DNA of 60,365 nt, taken from a virus. The position numbers and the translations under genes were made by a program. Position 1 is the stretch's first letter, and each line of letters starts with the position of its first letter. Positions 34,452 to 41,918 of this stretch are shown one piece after another. Location of the stretch: positions 1-60,365 of the IMG/VR virus record IMGVR_UViG_3300009786_000013; one strand, 5' to 3'. Under the pieces are notes generated by a model, which worked only from the letters and a program-made list of their open reading frames with translations, was not told the origin of the DNA and ran no database searches.

Positions 34452-34850
34452 CTATTGACTCCACCCATCGTCGCCGATGTGGTGGTCTGAAAGGGCGCGC
34501 ACGGCGCCCGTGTACTTGTACTTGTAGGGGAACACCTCGTCAGAGGCCTTCCCGATCCGCTTGCAGAAGTCGGTGTCGTCCTGCCATGCGAAGCCGCCGT
34601 CAGGGAGGAAGACTCCCGTGCCGCAGTGCTCCCCCGAGGAGGACTCATCGATCTCAAGCAGGGCATATGCCTCCGTGCCGTCCGCAAAGCGCACGACGCC
34701 GTTGACCATGACCACTCCGATGGGGCCTCCAGCGGATGCGGAGTGCCGCACCTCGTCGAGGAGGTGCCGCTTGCGACCCCCCGCCGTGAAGGTGGGCTTA
34801 CGCCCCGCTCCGAAGTCGATGGTGATCTTGTTTCCTTTTGTGGTCTTCAT
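34452..34850 (-). CDS. Unknown small protein, minus-strand block
   Basis: A 132-aa protein with a perfect SD site (TAGGAGG) before the ATG at 34850; a longer frame to 34916 overlaps the upstream gene and is not supported. It opens with a basic strand-turn-strand region (KGNKITIDFGAGRKPTFTAGG) and continues with short strands (GPIGVVMVNGVVRFADGTEA). Probably a small beta-rich cytoplasmic protein; function unknown. Confidence 0.65.
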   Translation of the reverse strand: MKTTKGNKITIDFGAGRKPTFTAGGRKRHLLDEVRHSASAGGPIGVVMVNGVVRFADGTEAYALLEIDESSSGEHCGTGVFLPDGGFAWQDDTDFCKRIGKASDEVFPYKYKYTGAVRALSDHHIGDDGWSQ

Positions 34851-34858
34851 GGTTCCTC

Positions 34859-35227
34859 CTATGCCCGCTTCACGGCGGCGGCGGGGAACTTGTAGCTCTT
34901 GCCGGTGCGGATGCACTCTGCGCTGATCGGGTACTTGCGGCGACGGGGGTTGATGCCCGTGACACGGTAGGTGCCGTTGTAGGTGGTGAACTCCCGTCCG
35001 AAGTCTCCGACGGTGAGGTCGTAGAGGGGGGCGAGGCGGGCGAAGTCGGCGGGGATGCCGTCCTCCGTCTCACACACGAACGTGAACTTCACGGTGAAGT
35101 TGGTGTCGCTGAAGCGTCCAGCCTCCCGCTTGAGGGTCAGTCCGTACTGCTCGGCGACCATCTGGAGGGCCATTTCGGCGTCGTCCGCGATGGGCTTGAT
35201 AGTCTGTCGGTTCATTTGAGTGATCAT
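34859..35227 (-). CDS. Conserved-looking unknown, first gene of minus-strand block
   Basis: A 122-aa protein with an SD site (GAAGGAG) before the ATG at 35227. Layout: a helix (DDAEMALQMVAEQYGLTLKR), a strand with FTVKFTFVCE, then LYDLTVGDFGREFTTYNGTYRVTGI and KYPISAECIRTGKSYKFP. This strand pattern recalls small hypothetical proteins common in diverse phages, but I cannot name a family. It is promoter-proximal in the block, so the promoter should lie in the 35228-35386 gap. Confidence 0.65.
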   Translation of the reverse strand: MITQMNRQTIKPIADDAEMALQMVAEQYGLTLKREAGRFSDTNFTVKFTFVCETEDGIPADFARLAPLYDLTVGDFGREFTTYNGTYRVTGINPRRRKYPISAECIRTGKSYKFPAAAVKRA

Positions 35228-35386
35228 GACGCGCTCCTTCGATGGCGTTTTGTTTCATCTTCCACCCTATGTACGGACGGGATTCTCCAATGGACCCCCC
35301 GCTGGCTCCGCTGAGGGCCAATATCCGTCCTATCCCTCGATAAGAGTGCGGCCTGAAGTGGCCCCTGCAAAGTCGGAGGCTGGTTG
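35228..35386. promoter_or_regulatory. Divergent intergenic region with dyad
   Basis: This 159-base gap separates the minus-strand block from the plus-strand genes and must hold at least the minus-strand promoter. GGACGGGAT (35275-35283) can pair with ATCCGTCC (35323-35330) with one bulged base, making a large dyad with further pairing inside (GGACCC with GGGCC). This could be an operator or a structured RNA. No -10/-35 pair is convincing by eye. The + gene's SD site GGAGG is at 35375-35379. Confidence 0.4.
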
Positions 35387-35662
35387 ATGACAAGCTCATT
35401 TGATAGGATTATGGATGTGGGGACGAAGTTCCTCGCCATCCTCATCATCCCGACACTCCTCTGGGTGGTGAAACTTGAGGTGGAACTCGCTGTTGCCTCT
35501 GAACAGAGACAGGTGATGTCGGTGAAACTGGTGCAGATGGATCAAGAGAACAAGGCTGTCCTTCATTCCATCCAGACCAACACCCTGGCTCTCGGCAAGC
35601 TGAGTACGAAGATGGACGGCGTGAAGGAGTCCTTGGACGAGATCAAGGATAGGTTGCCATGA
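35387..35662 (+). CDS. Small membrane protein with coiled coil
   Basis: A 91-aa protein; ATG 35387 is chosen because GGAGG lies seven bases before it (a TTG at 35384 is also in frame). One membrane helix (FLAILIIPTLLWVVKLEV, about residues 16-33) is followed by an amphipathic coiled coil to the end. With the overlapping next gene it forms a pair of small single-helix membrane proteins; such pairs occur in lysis cassettes, but no endolysin is in this window. Function unproven. Confidence 0.65.
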   Translation: MTSSFDRIMDVGTKFLAILIIPTLLWVVKLEVELAVASEQRQVMSVKLVQMDQENKAVLHSIQTNTLALGKLSTKMDGVKESLDEIKDRLP

Positions 35663-35973
35663 GTCCGAAGCAAAAGTCCCGCCTGGGGTGGTACGTGTTC
35701 TTGTTCGCCTTCCTCCCCTCGGTGTTCCTCATCCCCTGTATTATGAACGGCATCGGCCAATGCGGATCCCAGAAGGCAGAGGCCGCCAGCCCGAGTGGGT
35801 TGGCCACTCCGTCCCTGGATACTGTTGAACATCTTCCCGACATCGTGGAAGAGGACTTCCCCGGCATCGGTCGGGAACACAGGCGCGTCCTTGTGGAACA
35901 GCGCACATTGGTGCAGAGGGCTGTCCAGCAGGTTGAATCCATTGAGGATTCCTTGCCGGTCATTGTTGAGTAA
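35659..35973 (+). CDS. Small membrane-anchored protein
   Basis: A 104-aa protein overlapping the previous gene by ATGA. The N-terminus is basic (MSPKQKSRLG) followed by a hydrophobic helix (WYVFLFAFLPSVFLIPCIM, residues 11-29), as in an uncleaved signal anchor; there is no good lipobox because the residue before the Cys is Pro. The remainder is a Pro-rich linker and an amphipathic helix. Likely exported or anchored with its coupled partner. A spanin-like role is possible but not shown. Confidence 0.62.
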   Translation: MSPKQKSRLGWYVFLFAFLPSVFLIPCIMNGIGQCGSQKAEAASPSGLATPSLDTVEHLPDIVEEDFPGIGREHRRVLVEQRTLVQRAVQQVESIEDSLPVIVE

Positions 35974-36068
35974 CCCCCCCTTGGAAACCACCTGTGGCAT
36001 GGTCGGTATCATTCCGATGCCCCGTCCGTGTTGGGTGGGAATGGTTCACACTCAGGAGGAGATGGAAA

Positions 36069-36257
36069 ATGGATAGCACAACCGAAAATACCGTCACGGC
36101 GATGATCAGTACTCTCACCGAGGCACTCAACGATGCGAACAAGCACGACAGCGGCGTGAAGGCGGCCGGTACTCGGCTCCGCAACGCCATGTTGGAGATC
36201 ACCAAGGACGCGAAGATCGTCCGAACCCAGGTCCTCAACGACCGCAAGGGAGCCTAA
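36069..36257 (+). CDS. Hc1-like histone-H1-type small protein
   Basis: A 62-aa protein; the start at ATG 36069 follows AGGAGGAGATGG, while the frame's upstream extension to 35994 has no SD support. Residues 15-60 (NDANKHDSGVKAAGTRLRN, then LEITKDAKIVRTQVLND) resemble the N-terminal helical domain of chlamydial-type histone H1-like Hc1 proteins, with their KAAGTRxRKAM pattern. The Lys/Ala-rich tail of full Hc1 proteins is missing here, though the next gene begins with one. DNA binding or virion packaging is possible. Confidence 0.68.
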   Translation: MDSTTENTVTAMISTLTEALNDANKHDSGVKAAGTRLRNAMLEITKDAKIVRTQVLNDRKGA

Positions 36258-36276
36258 AAACATGGAGGCCACAGAA

Positions 36277-36621
36277 ATGACCAAGAAGACCAAGGGTGCC
36301 AAGAAGGCAGCCGTCAAGGAGGCAGCGGGAGCTGTCGAGGAAGCAGCCACTGAGGCTGCAGCCACCTTGAATCTTTCCCCCGAGGATCTCCAGATCCTCG
36401 CTCGTTACCGTTCCGGCGGTGAGGACTGTCTCCGTGAGATCGGCCAGATCGAGATCCGAAAGGCCCGTCTGATCGGCTCCTACGGCCAGCTCGAGCAGGC
36501 TTCTCAAACGAAGCTCCAGGAAGTCGGTAAGGCACTCGGGATCGACGAGGGCGTCGCCTGGTCTGTCCAGCCCGACGGATCCGTCGTACTCCACGAGGGG
36601 ACGATGACCGAGGGGGGTTAG
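36277..36621 (+). CDS. Lys/Ala-rich N-terminus plus helical domain protein
   Basis: A 114-aa protein. ATG 36277 is preferred over 36262 because GGAGG lies eight bases before it. Residues 1-32 are a Lys/Ala/Glu-rich stretch (KKTKGAKKAAVKEAAGAVEE), of histone-tail style; residues 35-95 form a helical bundle (LSPEDLQILARYRSGGEDCL, then SYGQLEQASQTKLQEVGKAL), ending in a strand. It sits between the Hc1-like gene and the neck genes, two bases before the next start. No family recognised. Confidence 0.65.
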   Translation: MTKKTKGAKKAAVKEAAGAVEEAATEAAATLNLSPEDLQILARYRSGGEDCLREIGQIEIRKARLIGSYGQLEQASQTKLQEVGKALGIDEGVAWSVQPDGSVVLHEGTMTEGG

Positions 36622-36622
36622 C

Positions 36623-37990
36623 GTGGTAGCGGGGTGGGAACCTTCCAGCGGGGAGCGTCCTACGCCGCCCGCCAACTGCATGGTGACGAGTCCCTACGAG
36701 GTAGGGGTGTACGATCTGCGCTGGGATGATCCCTCCACGCTCACAGCCAACTCCGTCTGGAATGTGGTTGGCGTCAACGTCTACCGTTCAGATGCCTCCG
36801 ACCGGGGGCCATTCCGAAGACTCAATGAGTACCCGGTCGGAGGCGGCTTCTACAGAGATGCCACCGACAACGCCCTGGTGCGCCGCGAGGTGGTTGCCTG
36901 GGACGAGGGGTGGTCCTCCAGGGGTGAGTCCGCCAACAGTGGGCGCTGGAAGCTCAAGACTCGCTGGCCGATGGTCAAGCAGGATGGGCAGGCCATCCCC
37001 GCCGACTCCCCCACCGATGTCATGGTGGAGGTCGATGGCGTGGTTGCCGAGATCCATGAGGTGCTTGGCACGACCGGCGAGGTGATCCTCGTCAATACCC
37101 CCATCTACGACGAGGCCCTCCAGAAGAACCGCCCGCCCGTTGTCCCGACGGGGCCAGACTCCAAGGTCACGGTCACCTACTACAGGTCAGCCAACCTGAC
37201 ACCCGGGGTCGCCCTCGAGCGCAAGGTGTTCTACAGGATCACGACCGTCGCTGCGACGGATGACGGTCTGGTGGAAACCGAGCTCGAACAGTGCCCTCCC
37301 ATCACGCCCACCGCCGTCGAGGAGCTCGACTACATCTGGCGGGAGGCCATCCGGCGGAACCAGTGGATCCTCCAGCAAGGCGGGGAGCGGGTGAAACTGT
37401 TCGTCCGCAAGCAGTCAGGGGTCTCCTGTGACTGCGGCTTGGATCCCCACACCCGGGAGTTCACGGGGCAGCCCTCGAACCGTTGCGAACGGTGTTTCGG
37501 GACCGGTTGGCTCGGGGGATACGAGGGACCCTACGAGATTATCGTGGCCCCTGACGATTCTGAACGACGTGTGGCGCAGACCCCCACGGGACGGCGAGTC
37601 GAGCACACCTATGAGGTGTTCATGGGCCCGAGCCCAATGGTCACGATGCGGGACTTCATCGTGAAGCAGACCAACGAGCGATATTCCGTAGGGGCCGTCA
37701 GGCGCCCCACCAACAGGGGCAACATCCTTCAGCAGCACTTCAACATCGGACTCCTCGACGAGGGGGACATCCGCTACAGGATCCCGATGGACGGCACTGA
37801 GGCCCTTGTATGGCCCGAGACCAGGTACAGCCACAGCGCAGTTGCACCCGCTGCCGGCCAGCACCCCCACGATCCCCCACACCCTGTCGGACCCGACGCT
37901 ACTACGCCTATGGGAACCGAGAAGGGGGACCACGCCGATGAGAACGAGAAGCGTGGAAGAACCCCTGTCTGGTCCAACCAGAATACATAG
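36623..37990 (+). CDS. Neck/head-closure-type protein with zinc finger
   Basis: A 455-aa protein with a GTG start. Residues 15-215 look like Ig or fibronectin-type strands (YEVGVYDLRWDDPSTL, NVYRSDASDRGPFRR). Then come a helix, REAIRRNQWILQQGGE, and a zinc site with Cys269-x-Cys271 and Cys288-xx-Cys291 in CDCG ... RCERCFGTGWLGGYEGPY, a DnaJ-like knuckle that I recall in neck or connector proteins of several myoviruses. The C-terminal 90 residues are mostly disordered. Position ahead of a tail-completion-type protein supports a neck role. Confidence 0.68.
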   Translation: MVAGWEPSSGERPTPPANCMVTSPYEVGVYDLRWDDPSTLTANSVWNVVGVNVYRSDASDRGPFRRLNEYPVGGGFYRDATDNALVRREVVAWDEGWSSRGESANSGRWKLKTRWPMVKQDGQAIPADSPTDVMVEVDGVVAEIHEVLGTTGEVILVNTPIYDEALQKNRPPVVPTGPDSKVTVTYYRSANLTPGVALERKVFYRITTVAATDDGLVETELEQCPPITPTAVEELDYIWREAIRRNQWILQQGGERVKLFVRKQSGVSCDCGLDPHTREFTGQPSNRCERCFGTGWLGGYEGPYEIIVAPDDSERRVAQTPTGRRVEHTYEVFMGPSPMVTMRDFIVKQTNERYSVGAVRRPTNRGNILQQHFNIGLLDEGDIRYRIPMDGTEALVWPETRYSHSAVAPAAGQHPHDPPHPVGPDATTPMGTEKGDHADENEKRGRTPVWSNQNT

Positions 37991-37998
37991 GGGGATCC

Positions 37999-38550
37999 GT
38001 GGCTAAGAAGATGAAGATGAAGATGAAGCTGGAGCATGTGGGGGGTGCCTACGGCAAACCCCTCGCCAGGCGCGTCGATGCGAAGCTCCAGAAGTCGGAC
38101 CTCCAGCGGTTCGGTGAGCTCATGGTGAAGTATGTCGTCGAGGAGGCCCGCAAGTCGGGAGGGCGCTCGAGCTCCATTCCCAAGACGGAGAAGTTCTTCA
38201 AGTCGTTTTCTTACCAGATCAAGGGGTCCAGCACCGTCCAGATCACATCGACCTGGCCCTGGATCGACACCCTTGTGAAAGGGGCCGCCGACGGAGCCAG
38301 TGCAAAGGCGGGCAAACCTTTCCGCATGGAGTGGCTCACGAAGGAGGCGGGGGTCCACGCCGTCCCCATGGTCGATGAGCAGGGCCAAGTCATCATCCGC
38401 GCCGCCCCTCTCACGAAGGCCGATGCCTGGATCCATCCGGGAATCGCTCGGCACACGTTCATTCGCAGGGGTGTTGAGAAGGCCAAGGAGGAGTTTGCCA
38501 AGAGCTTCTGCAAGGAGATCCTCGAGTCTGCAATAGGGGGTCGCCGGTGA
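37999..38550 (+). CDS. Putative tail-completion / HK97 gp10-like protein
   Basis: A 183-aa, basic protein starting with GTG behind AGGGGGATCC. It shows the layout of HK97 gp10-like proteins: a helix, a middle beta domain with TSTWPWIDTLVKGA and the terminal HTFIRRGVEKAKEEFAKSF helix typical of that family. These proteins sit at the tail-head joint. The Lys-rich first ten residues are a flexible tail. Overlaps the next gene by GTGA. The call rests on the order of elements and context. Confidence 0.62.
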   Translation: MAKKMKMKMKLEHVGGAYGKPLARRVDAKLQKSDLQRFGELMVKYVVEEARKSGGRSSSIPKTEKFFKSFSYQIKGSSTVQITSTWPWIDTLVKGAADGASAKAGKPFRMEWLTKEAGVHAVPMVDEQGQVIIRAAPLTKADAWIHPGIARHTFIRRGVEKAKEEFAKSFCKEILESAIGGRR

Positions 38551-39227
38551 CCTCACGCGTTTCAAGGGTGCGGGTCACATGCCTGTGCGACAGCATAAGG
38601 CTCCCTGACCTCGGGATCACACTTCGGAGAGGGGATTCCCAGATCATGTCGGAGATGCAGGTCGAAGGATCAAAGGATGTCTCGAGGGCCGTCAGATCGA
38701 GGGCCGTCAAAATGACCGTGTTTCTCGGACCCCGCCGGATCCTTCCAAATAAGCCACCCAAATCCAAACCCATCAAGCCAACTCCCAAGCCCCATGTTGC
38801 GCCCCCAGTTGATGTGGCCGCCCTCTTGAGAGAGGCCGCCGCCGCCGCTCTGGACCCGCATGTGGCTGCCCTGTCGAGTCAAATCGACGCAGCCGCGGCC
38901 TCTGCTACCGACAAGGCTATGGGGAAGATCGTGGAGGTCCTCTCCCAAATGAAGGATCAGGTAGGTGCCGCACCCGCACCCCAACCCGTCGTGGATCCAG
39001 AGTGGTTGGAGGCGGTCGTACGCTCGGCACTCGCCAGCTCCGTGGTCCTTTCTACTGGACCCGCATCCGACGGTGACATGCCTATGTTCATACCTTCAGG
39101 CATGGCCGACGGCATCCAGGGGGATGTGGGGACGGTGGAGGAATCATCTACCGGATCCGGGGTGGATGAGGCTCGTGAGGCTCTGAAGGCCCTCCGGAAG
39201 AAGAAGCGGGATGCGACGGATGGGTAG
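38547..39227 (+). CDS. Unknown virion-associated protein, Pro/Ala-rich
   Basis: A 226-aa protein coupled to the previous gene (GTGA). The first 60 residues form a small beta domain (VRVTCLCDSIRLPDLGITL, then MTVFLGPRR), followed by a Pro/Lys-rich linker, an Ala-rich helical segment (DVAALLREAAAAAL ... MGKIVEVLSQMKDQV) and a disordered end with a charged helix. Function unknown; a small folded domain with a long linker and coil suits a scaffold or connector part. Confidence 0.6.
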   Translation: MTSRVSRVRVTCLCDSIRLPDLGITLRRGDSQIMSEMQVEGSKDVSRAVRSRAVKMTVFLGPRRILPNKPPKSKPIKPTPKPHVAPPVDVAALLREAAAAALDPHVAALSSQIDAAAASATDKAMGKIVEVLSQMKDQVGAAPAPQPVVDPEWLEAVVRSALASSVVLSTGPASDGDMPMFIPSGMADGIQGDVGTVEESSTGSGVDEAREALKALRKKKRDATDG

Positions 39228-39247
39228 GATCGAATCAGGAGGCACCC

Positions 39248-40288
39248 ATGTCTGAAAACGAAAAACCCAAGAAGAAAAGCCCGAAGGCCAAGCCACAGCT
39301 CGGTGTTGGACTTGATGTGGGGACCATGAACATCGTTTCGGCCCGCAAGGGTGCCGACGGCATCGGGACCAAGCGCGTCCGGGACGCCTTCTTGGATCTC
39401 CCCATCGAGAGCAAGAAGATGCTGAAACTGTCGGGCGTGTCCTATGCGGAACGCGACGACGAACTCCTCATCATCGGCGATGCAGCTCTTGAAACTGCCA
39501 ACGTGTTCGGTAGGGAGGCGCGCCGCCCACTGGCCGCAGGGCTTGTTTCCTCATCGGAGGTGGACGCCCTCGACGTCCTCGGTCTGCTTGTGCGGAACGT
39601 CCTCGGCGAACCCGCCACTGAAAACGAGGTCTGTTTCTTCTCCGTCCCAGCCAACCCCATCGACCAGCCGGACAAGGATGTCATCTACCACAAGGGTGTG
39701 TTCGAGAAGATCGTATCCGAGTGCGGTTATGACGCCCACGCCTCCAACGAGGCCATGGCCATCATCTTTGCGGAGACGGCCAAGGACGGTTTCTCCGGGG
39801 TTGCCCTCTCATTCGGGAGCGGCATGACCAACATCGCCCTGGCCGTGAACACCATCGAGGGGTTGAGCTTCTCGGTGGCCCGCGGTGGGGACTGGATTGA
39901 CCGAGGTGCCTCCAAGTCTATTGGATCCACGCAGGCACGCATCTGCGCCATCAAGGAGCAGGGCGTGGACCTGAACAACCCTGTTGGGCGGGAGCAGGAG
40001 GCCATCGTCTTCTACTACAAGAACCTGGTTGAGTATGCCCTCGACCAGATCGCCGACAGGTTCAAACTCATCCAGGGCCAGTTCGCATTACCCCGCGCCA
40101 TCCCCTTGGTGGTGTCCGGGGGTACAAGTCTTGCCACTGGGTTCGTGGATTTCTTCAAGGAGTGCTTCGAGCGGAAGCGCAAGAGGTTCCCCATCGAGAT
40201 CAGCGAGATCAGGCACGCCAGCGATCCAATGAACGCCGTGGCCTATGGGATGCTCGTACAAGCCATGCAGGAGTATGAAGATGAGTAG
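39248..40288 (+). CDS. Actin-like ATPase
   Basis: A 346-aa member of the actin/MreB/ParM/Hsp70 ATPase superfamily. The phosphate-1 motif is GVGLDVGTMN (residues 19-28, Asp23); the phosphate-2 motif is LSFGSGMTNI (187-196), where the usual Asp is replaced by Ser188; the adenosine motif is VVSGGTSLATGF near residue 290. The N-terminal 18 residues are a Lys-rich tail. Family members bind ATP and most form filaments. It lies inside the neck/tail operon, with the following gene overlapping its stop, and GGGTAGGAT precedes it. Whether it polymerises or was recruited as a virion or assembly factor cannot be told. Confidence 0.85.
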   Translation: MSENEKPKKKSPKAKPQLGVGLDVGTMNIVSARKGADGIGTKRVRDAFLDLPIESKKMLKLSGVSYAERDDELLIIGDAALETANVFGREARRPLAAGLVSSSEVDALDVLGLLVRNVLGEPATENEVCFFSVPANPIDQPDKDVIYHKGVFEKIVSECGYDAHASNEAMAIIFAETAKDGFSGVALSFGSGMTNIALAVNTIEGLSFSVARGGDWIDRGASKSIGSTQARICAIKEQGVDLNNPVGREQEAIVFYYKNLVEYALDQIADRFKLIQGQFALPRAIPLVVSGGTSLATGFVDFFKECFERKRKRFPIEISEIRHASDPMNAVAYGMLVQAMQEYEDE

Positions 40289-40643
40289 CAACAGTAAGAC
40301 CGACCTGGTCCTCGGCATCCTCGGGGATGTTCTTCCAACAGAGCCGGTCATCAAGCCGGAACCCGTTACCGAAGAACAGAGCCTTGGGGGTTTCATCGAG
40401 GGTGAGGCCGAGGGCGACCACGGCGGAATCTACGAGGGAGCCATGTGCCTCGGAGTCGAGCTCACGAACCAGACCGACCTCGGTGACGGGTTCGGAGTCG
40501 ACGGTGCGGGGGATTTCACAGCCGGCAAGCTCGTCTACTATGGCGGCGGCAAAGGCCGTCAATACCTTGGGGACATGGAGCAGATTCATGTAGTCCGCAA
40601 GGATGGAACCCTCACTATCACCGGCCTTATCAGGACGGAGTAG
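40281..40643 (+). CDS. Unknown small protein coupled to actin-like gene
   Basis: A 120-aa protein. ATG 40281 overlaps the actin-like gene's stop by eight bases and lies after AGGAG, so translation is coupled. The N-terminus is acidic and flexible (VTEEQSLGGFIEGEAEGDHG), and the C-terminal half is a beta domain (AGKLVYYGGGKGRQYLGD, then VVRKDGTLTITGLI). It may be a partner or adaptor of the actin-like protein, given the tight overlap. No family recognised. Confidence 0.65.
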   Translation: MSSNSKTDLVLGILGDVLPTEPVIKPEPVTEEQSLGGFIEGEAEGDHGGIYEGAMCLGVELTNQTDLGDGFGVDGAGDFTAGKLVYYGGGKGRQYLGDMEQIHVVRKDGTLTITGLIRTE

Positions 40644-40658
40644 CACCGTGGAGGGTTC

Positions 40659-41855
40659 GTGTACTACCAGCTCACAGAGGCACTGAAGCGGAGGTTCATC
40701 CTCGAGCTCCGTCGTATGTGGGCCGCACACCCGAAATACCAGGACCTCGTCGGGAACATCCAGGGTAAGTACACGTTCAAGGAGCGCCCTCAGTACGGCA
40801 TCATCGTGAAGACCTCGGGAGCTACGAAGGTGGAGCTCGCCGCCGACAACTTCATAGGGACCGTCCACAGTTATGCCTACCTGGCCCGTGTCGATTCCTT
40901 TCCCGGTCAGTCCATCGAGTGGATCCGGGAGCATACTCCCGCCATCCAGAAGAACGGGGGCCGCTTCCCCTCGCCAGCCGGGGTCTACTACATCGAGGTC
41001 ACCGAGTACGACCCCCAGCGGGGAATGGGCCAGTTCTGGGTGGACCGCCTCCTGGATGTTTGGAACGAGCCCGTCACGATGTCCTCTCCTTTGGAGGGCC
41101 GTCTTCAGAGGGTCCCCCTTCCTGGAACGCTGGCTCTCTATGAGGCTCCAAGCGGCACCCTCCTTCACGAGGGCGGTGCCTATGAATATGATTCGACCGA
41201 CGGCACCATCACACTGAAGAAAGCTCTCGGAAAGGGTTTGAGCCTTTCTGCAGACTACAGATTCCCGGCGGCATCCGTTGGTCCCTACGACTTTGCCGAC
41301 CTCCGTGCGAACATCGCCGCCATTCCGGGTGTAGTCCTCGCTTTCGGCCGTATGGCCTCAAAGGGTGATCGTGCTGCCGTGGTGGTGTCCCGGAGGCGAT
41401 CCCCCGTGGCCCTCGAGTACGGCGGCAAGTGGGAAGTGAGCCTCGACTTCGATGTGCTGTCCAGGGACCAGTATTCGCAGATGGAGATCTCCGACCGTAC
41501 GATCACATGGATCTACGGCGTCCTCCGTCCCCGTGTGTCCCACGAGGGTATCGAGATCTTGGATGTGTCGTTCGGAGGGGAGGCGGAGGAGATCTTCGAC
41601 GAGAACGCCGATGACTACTTCTACAATGCCTCATTCTCCGCAACCGTTCAGACGGATTGGGGGATCCAGGTTCCGCTAGGGCCCGAGCTCCGATCCATAT
41701 CTCCTGCATCTGCGGCGGATTCAAGAGCTGTGGAGGAGAACCCAGGGATGCAGGACGGTAAGATAAATCCTGTATCTCCGGGCGGGTTGGGGTTGCGGCC
41801 AGTGCGGGATCCGTTCTTCTCAGGACGGTCCAATACCTTCGAGGTGATCCGTTGA
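40659..41855 (+). CDS. Probable neck / tail-terminator-type virion protein
   Basis: A 398-aa protein with a GTG start after CGTGGAGGG. Layout: an N-terminal helix (TEALKRRFILELRRMWAA), strands, an aromatic-rich middle (GVYYIEVTEYDPQRGMGQFW), a beta hairpin region and a C-terminal domain with EYGGKWEVSLDFDVLSRDQ and SDRTITWIYGVLRP, whose strand-helix order resembles tail-terminator proteins, which measure and cap the tail. The last 60 residues are disordered. Location directly before the sheath gene supports a neck or tail-end role. Confidence 0.6.
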   Translation: MYYQLTEALKRRFILELRRMWAAHPKYQDLVGNIQGKYTFKERPQYGIIVKTSGATKVELAADNFIGTVHSYAYLARVDSFPGQSIEWIREHTPAIQKNGGRFPSPAGVYYIEVTEYDPQRGMGQFWVDRLLDVWNEPVTMSSPLEGRLQRVPLPGTLALYEAPSGTLLHEGGAYEYDSTDGTITLKKALGKGLSLSADYRFPAASVGPYDFADLRANIAAIPGVVLAFGRMASKGDRAAVVVSRRRSPVALEYGGKWEVSLDFDVLSRDQYSQMEISDRTITWIYGVLRPRVSHEGIEILDVSFGGEAEEIFDENADDYFYNASFSATVQTDWGIQVPLGPELRSISPASAADSRAVEENPGMQDGKINPVSPGGLGLRPVRDPFFSGRSNTFEVIR

Positions 41856-41918
41856 TCCGGCCTCTCGGTGGACCCCCTATACCCACCTGCAATCAGGGAC
41901 GAAGTAACGGAGGATGCT

